NCBI GenBank assembly: GCA_035041965.1
Contig: JAPYMA010000138.1
Span: 1-64,000 of the forward strand
Source: Anisakis pegreffii
Lineage: Eukaryota; Nematoda; Chromadorea; Rhabditida; Anisakidae
Direction of reading: 5' to 3'
Length of the DNA stretch: 64,000 bases
The position numbers and the translations under genes are program-made. The notes under the pieces were generated by a model that was not told where the DNA came from, ran no database searches, and saw nothing but the letters and a program-made list of their open reading frames with translations. Shown piece by piece: positions 12,614 through 23,300 of the stretch (the stretch's first letter is position 1; the number at the start of each line of letters is the position of its first letter).

Positions 12614-14934
12614 TTAAATATTGTAAACCATAGCAAAAATGGAGTTCGGGTCGAGCTTGGAAGGATAGTGATCCGGATGAAGTGGAGTGAAGCCGATGTA
12701 TTTGAAACATGACGAAATCTGCAAGAATATTTCCAATAATGTTCACTCGCAACATATTACACTAGCATCAAATATAAACCCTTATATATCACCGTTTGAG
12801 CGCAGGGTTTCTCAACCAGGCGTGTTCGCATCTCTTGGAAACGCGAGATAATATGTCAGAGGTGCGAAACAACATTTCATTTTTCGTATATTAAAGTAGG
12901 CGAGGGCTGATTTCAACACACATATGTGTATAAAGAAAGTGATGGTGGATTTACTTTAGCGTATGATTTTTAAAAAGGCTAGAACGTATTTCAATGGTAT
13001 ACAATTATCTACACCACAGAAACTCACTGTAGGGGATGAGAGGTACAGAGTGATGCGAGGACATTTTAAATTGCTGTGAGGGATGCAATGAGATTTTACA
13101 ATTTTGAAAGGGTGTGGGCGAGAAAAAAGGTTGAGAACCATTAGTTTAGTACATTACGTTGTTAAATCACGCCAAATATGAGATCGCACGGTTAGCACTT
13201 ACCAACTATCAATAAGAACATAAAACATTATTCTTTTAAATACGGTGAAAGAACCACATTTAAATGAGCTTAATTGTAATGATTGATACAAACAACGTTC
13301 AACTAAGCACGACCAGTCCATCATAAATGACTGATAACTAATGATATTTACATCAATAGATGCACATCTACACCTTATATGCCTAGGAATAACCGCTCGT
13401 TTGCAGTTTGTCAGTACCATGTAAATGAATTATAAAACCACATTCAAAACAAGTTGATTACACCTCATCCTAACTTTGAAATTTGAACGAACAAAATTTT
13501 ATCTTTCGTCTCACTAACATGACAATAAGCAAATATAAACTACCTCTGGCGTGATGTTTTTCTTGTTGACACAAATGAGAACACGTTTTACTGGCAATTC
13601 ATCCTCACAGAACTCGAGCAGAGAGACGAATGCACCCTTTGAGAGCGTGGAAACGGGTTTATGTAGCGGTAAGAAAAGAGCCAAAGTCTCGCTATCTGCT
13701 AGATGGCAGCACCACTCCGATGACACATCTGCAACATTCAATATTTGCGAGTACGTTGCGAATTAATCACCTATTAAAAGGAGACGAATGACGATAAGAC
13801 AATACAGAGAGAGAGACTGCTTGGATTTTCTATTTCATTTTTTTTGACGAGAATGAAGATAGTACTAGAACCAACAGTTGAGGTACTGAGAGGAGTAAGT
13901 TGTACGTTTGCTTTAGAATGTGAAGCAGTAGTTCATGTTGATACATCTTCCATTGCTATCAGGAAATATAAGCAAAAAAATCAGTTACTACAATAACCAT
14001 GCTACAAAAATTATTGATAAAGAATGCATTTATTTCAAATACATGAAGTGAATTGAGATTTCGGTCACGAAATTTAGCCTTTATTTGCAAATCTCATCCA
14101 AAAAGGTTTGAGAACGGTTTCAATAAAAGCGTAAAATTCACATGATTATCGACGCATCGCTATCATCAATCTTATAAAAACACCTATCACGCGATCCCAC
14201 GTAAAACAAAGTGACAGATAAGACATGAGAACAAGAACATCTCCAAGATCATGCCAATCAATGGAATTCGATTTTAGAAAAATCCATTTCACTGAACATA
14301 GTCTTTTTTGAACTATTTTATTTACAACGGCAAGAATACCTTCTCCTTACTATCTCAATATGATCGTTCAAACGTTTTTACTGGACCACCCACTTGTAAT
14401 ATCAACCCTGCGTTGAACTTACACAGTGGAACATCATTCACGCAGCTTCAGTAAGGACTCCATTCAAATTGATGAGAGGTTCCAGAGAAAAGGTAGAATG
14501 AACTTTTCCATAAAAACTTTGAAGATTCGGTGGTTGGATATCATTGAAAATTTGTGATCTTTGATGATCAGTCAGTAAAAATTGTGTTCACATCAAAACA
14601 AATCCGAGCCTGACGCCGGTTGTATTAATAGATAACCGGTGAATACAGAATACAGATAACAACCGGTTGTATTATACAGGGATGATGAATATTATCACCA
14701 TATTGCTTTTGAGCATAAAGGCTTCAATAACGATGAAGACTATAATGAACGCACGTCTCATCAACACCACATGGTTCCGTGTACTCATTTATCTTCACTA
14801 TTATCAACAAACTTGGGACGAAATAAAAAATATACCGTTAACTAATCCTTCTAGCACTTGGAACCGATTGGAATCGAACTGGGTGTTAGGGGCGTCAGGA
14901 ACAACACCCGAGGCCAGTGTGGCCACGATTACAA
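12614..14934 (-). CDS. oaz: Ornithine decarboxylase antizyme (frameshifted), 5' exon unresolved
   Basis: Antizyme binds ornithine decarboxylase and sends it to the proteasome, closing the polyamine feedback loop. Three exons fit in phase: 14836-14934, 13544-13728 and 12614-12718. The first contains ORF1 ending LGCCS at TCC TGA (14895-14900). ORF2 continues in the +1 frame with DAPNTQFDSNR. The middle exon carries the conserved FVSLLEFCEDELPVKRVLIC block and the last carries FKYIGFTPLHPDH and ends MVYNI, matching the family pattern of FxxxGF followed by PxHP. The start codon lies in an upstream exon that I could not fix. ORF1 is also open back to about 15024, so an alternative acceptor at about 15015 exists. 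GC-rich sequence at 15600-15740 may hold the first exon. Intron three contains a MITE. Confidence 0.88.
12803..13145. mobile_element. hAT-type MITE (family 2), copy 1
   Basis: This element of about 340 bp has imperfect inverted ends: CAGGGTTTCTCAACC at the left and GGTTGAGAACCATTAG at the right. Most of the interior (from about 12844) recurs almost identically at 45061-45372. It has no coding capacity. It sits in the last intron of the antizyme gene. CAGGGTTT-like ends suggest hAT superfamily mobilisation. Confidence 0.75.
14895..14900 (-). promoter_or_regulatory. Antizyme +1 ribosomal frameshift site
   Basis: On the minus strand the zero frame reads GGG TGT TGT TCC TGA and the sequence continues CGCCCC. 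UCC-UGA is the classical metazoan antizyme shift site, where high polyamines make ribosomes skip one base at the UGA and enter ORF2. Both flanks fit: ORF1 ends in Ser and the +1 frame gives an Asp-Ala-Pro continuation that splices in phase to the conserved antizyme core. Any 3' stimulatory structure was not evaluated. Confidence 0.9.
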
Positions 14935-15947
14935 CTGAAATTGTCAAAAAGTTTAATGGAGTATTTATTAAACGCGTAAAAACCTTTAAGATGTCCAGCT
15001 GTTGGGCGAAAGCAACTGAGAGATTAACAATAACCAACCTTGTTGGTGTTCATAAATTCCTCACAATCAGTAATAAAACAATTCGTGTGAATTACAACGT
15101 GAAATAATCGCAGTTAAATCGAAGTGACGAATGAAAACAAATACATAGATGAATGAATAAATAATTGGAACGAAGTAACAGTTAAATTGACTTACTTTAT
15201 ACTTGAACTACTCATTTTACTAATTTCCACGGTAGACATTTGAACTGATCTGAATTAAAGAACGTATGTAAGCAAAAATTAAGCACTGTTGGAATCAAGC
15301 TTCGACGACTCAAGTGAACACAATTTATATAATCGTTCGTTGGATATGACGAAACAATATACCTATACTATTTCCTACTAATTTTTATCTCTATTGATGA
15401 AGACTCGTATAACTGCTCTCATAATCAATATTCACACGTAGAAGAAAATATGTTTGTTACGATCGTTTTGTTGAAATGGATTACAGTATAACATTTTTAA
15501 ATTTAATGCATAAAATTGAATTATAGAACCAATTTTAAATTCATTTTATATGGGAACGTGCCAAAGAAGTATATCTTCTGGATAAGAACGCCAACCAATA
15601 GCTCTGCGCGCGTACTCCTAGATAGATAAACGGCACGGAACAGAAGGGACGGAAAGTGTGGAGCAACACCACAATCATCACTGAACGACAGGGAGGTAGT
15701 TATTGTGGTGAACTGCATTCGGGAAAGGTTACTATTAAACAAACACATGGTTCCTGGATGTGAGCCTCACTTAACTATGAGCTTAAACGCAATTCGGTCT
15801 TTCGCTTTCGTCATTTCTGAAAGATGTTTTGAAGGGAAAATTATGGTGAAGTCTCCGATAAATACCAAAACATTCAGTTGATAGGACTAAAACTGTATCA
15901 GAATCTGTTCTCAATTTGGAAGGGTTCAGGTACGTTTCCAGAAAGTA

Positions 15948-16184
15948 GTGATGGAGTCCGACCGACAATCGGTCCGAAAAATTCGACACTGTTTAGCCGG
16001 TATTCGGACATTCGGATTCCGACCAAACAGTTTGGAAGGTCGGTCGGAATTGGGACTGTCGGGGAATCAAAATGTCCGTATGGTCGGATTCTGACCGAAC
16101 CATCTCGACAGTTGATCGGAATTCCGATTGCCGATATGAAGAAATTTCACGTCGGTCAGGTTCCGATCGCACGGAAGCCATCAC
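15948..16184. mobile_element. MITE family 1, copy B
   Basis: This is an element of about 237 bp starting GTGATGGAGTCCGACC and ending GGAAGCCATCAC. The interior is dense in CGGTCGGA / TCCGACCG inverted motifs shared with the copies at 8551, 39009 and 50901. The several open frames here on both strands are a by-product of this GC-richer palindromic sequence. Confidence 0.75.
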
Positions 16185-16353
16185 CAGTTCATTCTTTGAA
16201 AAATCTCTAATCGCAAATCGCGCGTTCGTCCAAGTGCGCAATGGTGATGTAAGTTGATGTCCGCACTACAAGTATTGTGCTGCGAGATATCTTCTTCGAA
16301 TAACATTCAACCAAGTGATGGTAATCAAATCGGAATATGTGTATGGATTATAT

Positions 16354-16536
16354 TTGGGCTTAGGCTCAGGCTGAGGCTCATATCGAGCTGAGGTATGCAC
16401 TAAATAAAGTGTCGCTTCTATCATATCACTGTAAGATTTTTATTAAAGGCTTAGGCTCAGCCTTTACGCTTAGGCTCAATGTTGAGCTCAAGTTAATGTT
16501 CAAGTTTAGGTTAAGGCTTAGCCTTAGGCTACGTTG
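16354..16536. repeat. Degenerate TTAGGC-like repeat block
   Basis: GGCTTAGGCTCAGGCTGAGG starts near 16357, and further GCTTAGGCTCA units run at about 16447-16536 with both orientations (GGCTTAGCCTTAGG) present. The hexamer resembles the nematode telomere repeat TTAGGC but the units are interrupted. A related block with TGAGGCTCGTATCGAG lies at about 47690, and another TTAGGCTTAGGCTT-type block at 48205-48273. Confidence 0.5.
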
Positions 16537-17327
16537 CGTTACAATACCAGCTACCTCTCAACATCTTTTCATGTGAGGGCTAGTCTATATGAGGATACGG
16601 TAATGCAATCGCCCATGGTGACACCCTCCACTACGTTGCGCACTTGAACGAACGCACGAGTTGCGACGAGCGATTTTTCAAAAGATGAACACGCAATCTT
16701 TGGCTGCATGGTGCTTACCGCACGCGTGCGAAGGTATTGGTTGGCATTGCCGTCCCATTTCATAGCATATGTATGTGTAATTATATATAGACAGTGTAAA
16801 CATATAATGCTTATTTCCGGCTGGGTGTTTGTGGTAACGGAGGAGGGTTTTTGATTTCAAAATTTTATCAAATAAAGAAAAGATGGTTTCAAGGAGAGAC
16901 GAAATCTCAAGTTAGAAGTTTGATGATAATCTCATTCGATTATCATTGGATGAGTCATTTTAATGCGACACCAAAATAGCGAATCCTTTCACTGAAAAGT
17001 TTTCTGAAGAATTGCATCTCAATTGGAGTGCCATATCCGTTAGGTTAACGTTTTTTTTGCAGAAGATTATCACCATTCTTGCTGTAATTCGCGCTTTTAG
17101 CATGAGTATCTCCTGTTATTTGTTGTCTCTTTCCTATTTTTCTATACTTTGATGATGCGATTGTTTAACTGTAGTTGAAATGAAAGATATTTTTCCGCAT
17201 TTCTGTTTGACGATTGAATATATTCACATTGATTAATTCGGAAAAGTGGATAATTTCAGAAATTTGACTGAAAACGTTTGGTGGTGAAGTGATATTAGAT
17301 CATCATTAGTGGCTTTGCGACGTTGTC
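16537..17327. other. Intergenic region upstream of cdc-27
   Basis: No gene is visible here. Minus-strand frames at 16569-16763 and 16678-16860 overlap each other in AT/GC mixed sequence without motifs. The region should include the cdc-27 promoter. A CATCATTAG sequence at about 17301-17309 could be a trans-splice acceptor 18 bases before the cdc-27 start codon. Confidence 0.4.
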
Positions 17328-20300
17328 ATGCAGCAAGCCATCTTGCATGCCCCAGTTTTCGCTTCTCCACCTCGTAGTGCTATCGAGGTTGCTTTTTTAT
17401 TTATGATAAATTAGGCTGTGCACTCTTTCAAAATTGCTGTAACAAGCGACAATCAATGTAAATTACTGTTTAGACTTATGTCTTGAAACATGCAGTTGAA
17501 TTTCTATTTAGATGTCCTTTCATCTCACTAAAATGTTTCGGTTTTTGGTGTGAATTAATGGCAAGCATCCTTGTGGCAGTGTTACGTCAAAACATTGTTT
17601 CATGCCAATATTTATGGTTTTTAAGCATCTTATTTTTTTCATGTAATGAAAGAAGTCAGGTGCGGTCGCATCACGATTAACGAATCTTGATATTTCAGAA
17701 TGTAATGTATTGTTACCTCGAATTTTTCGCCATAGATGACGCTATTCTGTTGGCTGAATTATACAATACACAAGGCAAGAATCAACTTAATAGTTCATAT
17801 GGTACACCGTATTCTCTTGATGAAGAACATAGCAGTCATAATCTTATGGAAATTTTTCGAAGAGATTCATTTAGGCGGATAATTGTTTGAGAGAATATTT
17901 GATATGATCAATACCATTAAGAGGTGCACAAATTTTAGTGAAAAACACGAATTCTTTGTATCTACTCGCGCAATGTCTGCTACGAGCTGGAAGAATAGAA
18001 GCTTGCTACAAGTTACTATCAATTGGTGGTTATGATACTCCGGAACTACGCTTTTTGTTCGCTCGATGCTGTTATGAGTTGAATAAGTTAGTTATCATTC
18101 ATGCTGGTATCTTCTTATGGGCTGTGGGAACACAGTCAAGTAAAATACACCATTTTACTATTTTTGGATCATAGGCATTAAAAAAAAAAGTCATTTCATC
18201 CTTCAGTCGAATGGAATGAAAGTCAAATTTCAATTAGTGATAACTATCTCCTGTTCAGAGTGGATGAGGCTGAAAATGTATTACGGGCAAACAACGAAGC
18301 ACGTTTACATCCCTCATTCGAGGGGAGCATCGTGGAGCCATTCGCCCGAGCGCAACTTGCTAAAATATTCATGTGAGTTTCCAAAATTCTATTTGGAATT
18401 TTTGATATACTAATCGCTCTCCTGTTCATCTTTGTAAATTCTTTGAATTTTCCTGATTACTTGTTAAAAGCTTGACTAATTTGAAGTGAAACTGGACGTA
18501 CCGATGAAGCCAAACGTGAAAATCGTCGTGCTATAAACCAAAATATATTCTCATGGTCATCGATTAGAACACAGTGCGAATTAGGGGCATCACGTGACAT
18601 TGATGAAATCTATGAGCAGTTTTCGTGGAAAATTAGCGCCAAGAAAAGTGGCTCTAAAACGGATTTCTTGCAGACGTAAGATTTGTTTGTTTCATTTATT
18701 ATTCTTTGAGATGTCTCCTTTTATCGTTTCGCGCAGTCATTTATAACCGAATATTGTTTATGAAATTTAATAATCCATTCATGAAATCTGTTGAGATTTT
18801 ACTCTATTTCTTTTTATTCTTCTATCTCTTTTTTTGTCTGTTTATGAAATTATTTTACAGACGATATTTTTGCACTTGGTGTATTATGTTGTTGGATTTT
18901 ATGATAATTTGATAATGCTCTAATGAGTCAGTATGAGATCTAATCAACACAACTGCCGATTAGAAACGTTATTGTATGGGAGGAATTAGAACCTCGATAA
19001 ATTTTCATTAAATTTTGGCTTGGTCTGTTTCAAACCATGATTTCTTGTAATATCACAAGATTTGCTGCATTGGTTCAGATTTACATTTCAGTTATATTAA
19101 ACCGTATCGAGCTGGAGCAATGAAGATTTGTACGGGTGCAAATAACTTTTCATTGTGTTCTGTTCATTATTTTGAGAAGGTTATTGATACATCGTTAATT
19201 TCAGTGAATCAAGTAAGCAGACATCTTCAGAAAAGAACTTGAATGATGAAGACAAAAATACACCAATTGTAAGTGAAGCCGAAAGGAAAATTTCGTGTTT
19301 TGCGCCAAAGAAAAAATCGGTATGTTTAGGACTATTTATTCTGACATATGTAAAAAGCGTAATAATTGTGGCTCAAATGCTTTTTCTTTCCTGTCATCGT
19401 TGTGTATCATCTGCATTCGGTTCTTACTATGCTTTAGGGAGAGGTAGGGCTCAATTCATCGGAATTAGATGTGTTCTTTGCTTTGCTTGATTATGAAAGT
19501 CGAAGAATAAACCGAAATTGTGCTTAGAAAATTTTTTCTCAAATTCTGTCATAGTTTTGGTTGAATTATATCCGAGAAGACAGGGGAGGGGTAATCAATT
19601 TTTTCATTATTTTTTGAGGAATTGTACTTGACTGCCATTGTTGAAAGAAGCATGAGAATTTTGTAACAGCATTCTGTTATGTCCTTTGTTGATGAGACAC
19701 AACTACGTTAACAAGGTATTTATTGCACACAACAATATGGGGTTAAGGGATGCAACAGAACAATTGACGTGGACTTGATACACAGGCAAACAACTGCAAC
19801 ACAACAACCCAACAAGAACAACTATTCACTGATCTTAGAACAATAAACAGGGTTTATATACGTTACTGCTCACTGGACATTTGACTGTACATAGATCAAT
19901 TACCATTGAGTGTTCATACACAACATTTAACTATATAGAGATCAACTGTCATTATGTTCATATACAACACCTCCCTTTTTTCAACAAGTTCTTAACAATA
20001 AGGACTAACATCTGTTATGGACTACTGGTAAGATCGTTTGGATGGGTCTATTTGGATTCGTCTTGGTGGTCGTGATACTCGGGCTGAATGTCGTGGAATT
20101 GTCCTGGTTTGATCTGGCAACGGCGTCACTGGATCGACTGTGCTTTGCGTTGGGTTTTTGTTCAATTTGACGACGTCTTTTGTTTGGTCTAACAACGGCA
20201 CCATTGAATTTGCTGTGTAGTGCGTTGAACCGTTACGTTCGTCTTCCAGCGAGTAATCCACCGGCCAATCATCTAACGACCTTCCATTACTGGTGTTTTC

Positions 20301-23300
20301 CTGGAAGTTAAATAACTTTCTCATTTGATTCGCATGACGAATCCAGACGTGTGGCCCAACGGAAACTTCGTATAGTACTTTTCCACGTTTTCTAAGTACT
20401 TGAGCACGAATCCAAGGATGATGATTTCTCCGTACATCAGTAACGTAAACCCATTCTCCTGCCTGAAAATATCTCTTTTTCGCACCGTGGTGCTTATTAA
20501 ATTGTGCTTGCATTGCGAAGTTGCGTTTCGTCAATGAATGCACCGTAGGATTGATTACAGACATAGTGGTTCGCATTTTGCGACCCAGGAATATTTCAGC
20601 TGGTGATGAATTAGCGAGTATTGGATTAGGTGTAGATCGATAATTCAGTAAGAATCTTTGAAGGATCTCAGTCACCTTTCCTTCCCCCTTTTGTTTTGTC
20701 AGGCTTCTTTTTAGTGAGTCTACGAATCTCTCAGCCTGCCCATTAGACTGTGGGTGATACGGGGGTGAGAATATGTGATGCACCGCATTACGTTCACAGA
20801 ATTTCTTGAATTGAGCACAGGTGAATTGTGGGCCGTTATCTGATACCAGCGTTTCAGGTATTCCGAATCTCGCAAATAATTCACTCAATATTGAAATAGT
20901 GGTGGAGGCTGTTATAGTGTTGCATGTAAATATTTCAGGCCATTTTGATAATGCATCAACAATTACCAAGAAATAATTGCCTTCAAATGGCTCAGCATAA
21001 TCAACATGTATACGCGACCATGGTTTTTCTGGTATCGGCCATGGTGCCAAGGTCGTTTTAATAGGTAGTTTAGCCGTTTTAGAACATTTCTCACAGCTTT
21101 TCACCAAATATTCGATTTGCAAATCGAGGTTTGGCCAATAAACTAGACTACGGGCCAGCGATTTCATTTTTACTTCTCCTGGATGTCCGGAATGCAATTG
21201 TTTCAATACTTTACTTTGGAGTTGGTTGGGCACTACAACTCGATCTGCGGACATTAAACAACCATCCATCAGGGATAGTGTGTCATGTCTATTCCAGAAG
21301 CTTCGAATTTCTCCATTCGTGGATACAGTTGGCCAGCCGTTCTTTACGTATTGAATTACAGCTTTCAATAGTGAGTCTTGCTCAGTTGCATTTCGAATTT
21401 GTTTTACAGTTATAGGGAGTGGATTAACTGCATCTAGTAATACTCTGCGTACATCTGCTTCAACAGATGCAATTACTCGATCTTCATTACTCGAAGTTTT
21501 TGACGAGATTAGCCTCGACAATGCATCAGCACAGCCAAACTTCTTTGTTGATCGGTACTGAATTTTGAAATCATATGCCAGTAATACAGTGGCCCATCTT
21601 TGCAAGCGATTTGCTGTGTACACAGGAATACCTTTCTTAGACCCAAATATTGATAATAAGGGCTGGTGATCAGTTAACAGTGTAAATTTACGACCGAGAA
21701 TCATGCGGTGGAATTTCTTAACCGCGAATATTAGTCCTAACGCCTCTTTTTCAATTTGGCTGTAATTTTTTTCAGCAGTATTTAGAGCACGTGATGCGTG
21801 TGCTACAGCCTTCTCAGAACCATTTGGAAAACGGTGCAATATGACTGCGCCAATTCCTTGATTTGACGCATCAGCCGCCACTATGATTTCATGACGGGGG
21901 TCAAAATGAGTAAGGAGTAGGTTTGAATTTAGAATAGCTTTAGCTTCATCGAACGCATTCTGACAGGATTCTGACCATTCGAATTTTGCGTTCTTCTTTA
22001 GAAGCGCGTCAAGTGGAGCTCTTATCGCTCTCATGTTCTTAACGAATACTCCATAATAATTTATCAGACCCAGGAATGAGCGAAGTGAGGCAGTGTTGGT
22101 CGGTATAGGCATTTGGGTTATAGCCTTAATTTTATCAGGGTCAGGGCGCCTGCCATCCTTGTCAATAATGAACCCAAGGTATTTTATGCGAGGCATCATG
22201 AAGTTACATTTTTCTGGACGAATACGGAAACCGCATTGCTCTATTCGTCTCAAAACGGCCTCAAGATTCTTGCGGTGCTCTTTTTCAGATTTACCAATTA
22301 CAATTACATCGTCTAAATAGGCGACGACACCTTGTAGGCCTGCTAGCATTTTGTCCATTATTTGCTGGAAAATACCAGGAGCTGACTTTACTCCGAACGG
22401 TAGTCGATTATATCTGTATAGGCCACGATGTGTATTAATAGTAAGCAGTTCTTTTGAATTTTCCTCAACTTCTATTTGCAAGTAAGCATCTGCAAAATCA
22501 AGCTGGGAGAAAACTTTGCCACCATTCAGGGTCGCAAAGATATTTTCAGGAAGTGGAATAGGATACTGGTGCAATTCAAGTGCATCATTTAAGCCTGTGG
22601 AGAAGTCGGCACAGATGCGAAGGGAGCCGTTAGCTTTCTTTACTATCACGATAGGTGCTGCCCAGGAAGAGTAATCAACTTTAGATATTACTCCCAAATT
22701 TTCGAGACGTGAAAGTTCTTTGTCAACATCAGGAATAGCAGCATAGGGTACCGGCCTCTTCGGTCGGAATACTGGTCTAACGTCAGGCTTAAGCTTTAGA
22801 ATCGCCTTGCCTTTTGTGAATAAGCCAAGCTTTTCGTCGCAAATAGTAGGATGACATTGAGCAACATCAAAGATAACATTTCTTTGTGTTGTACAAGGAA
22901 ATATGTCAGCTTCCTTAGGGCCTTCAGATTCTCTGAAAAGGCCTGACTTATAGTTCATTGGCTTATCATACATTCCGAGATATTCAATGAGTTCAACTCC
23001 GAGCAGATTCATGGAGCTTTTTGATGAGACATAGCAAGTCGCTTGTTTAATATGCTCTCGGAATTCAAAGTGGCATTTTAATTGACCAGTAAATTCAATT
23101 TTATTCTCAGACGCATCTTTCGCCTTTATTGTGGTTTTTGACAATTGTGGTGAGCCAAGCTGCTTCCACGTTGTTTTAGATATGATTGTCAAATCCGATC
23201 CAGTGTCAATTCGGAATTTGATCGGGCATTTGTTCACAAAAATGGTGGCGTAGCGTCTATGCTGAGAAATATTTGTGTTCATTATAGCTCGAACACCATT

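Noticed and set aside
14667..15107. Plus-strand open frame of 146 codons
   Set aside because: It is the antisense shadow of the antizyme exon carrying the frameshift site.
15878..16257. Overlapping frames on both strands
   Set aside because: They fall in the palindromic MITE copy B, whose GC-richer inverted motifs open several frames by chance.
19091..19180. Possible extra cdc-27 exon with good splice-site sequences
   Set aside because: Including it breaks the phase with the next exon, whereas skipping it joins the flanking exons perfectly.
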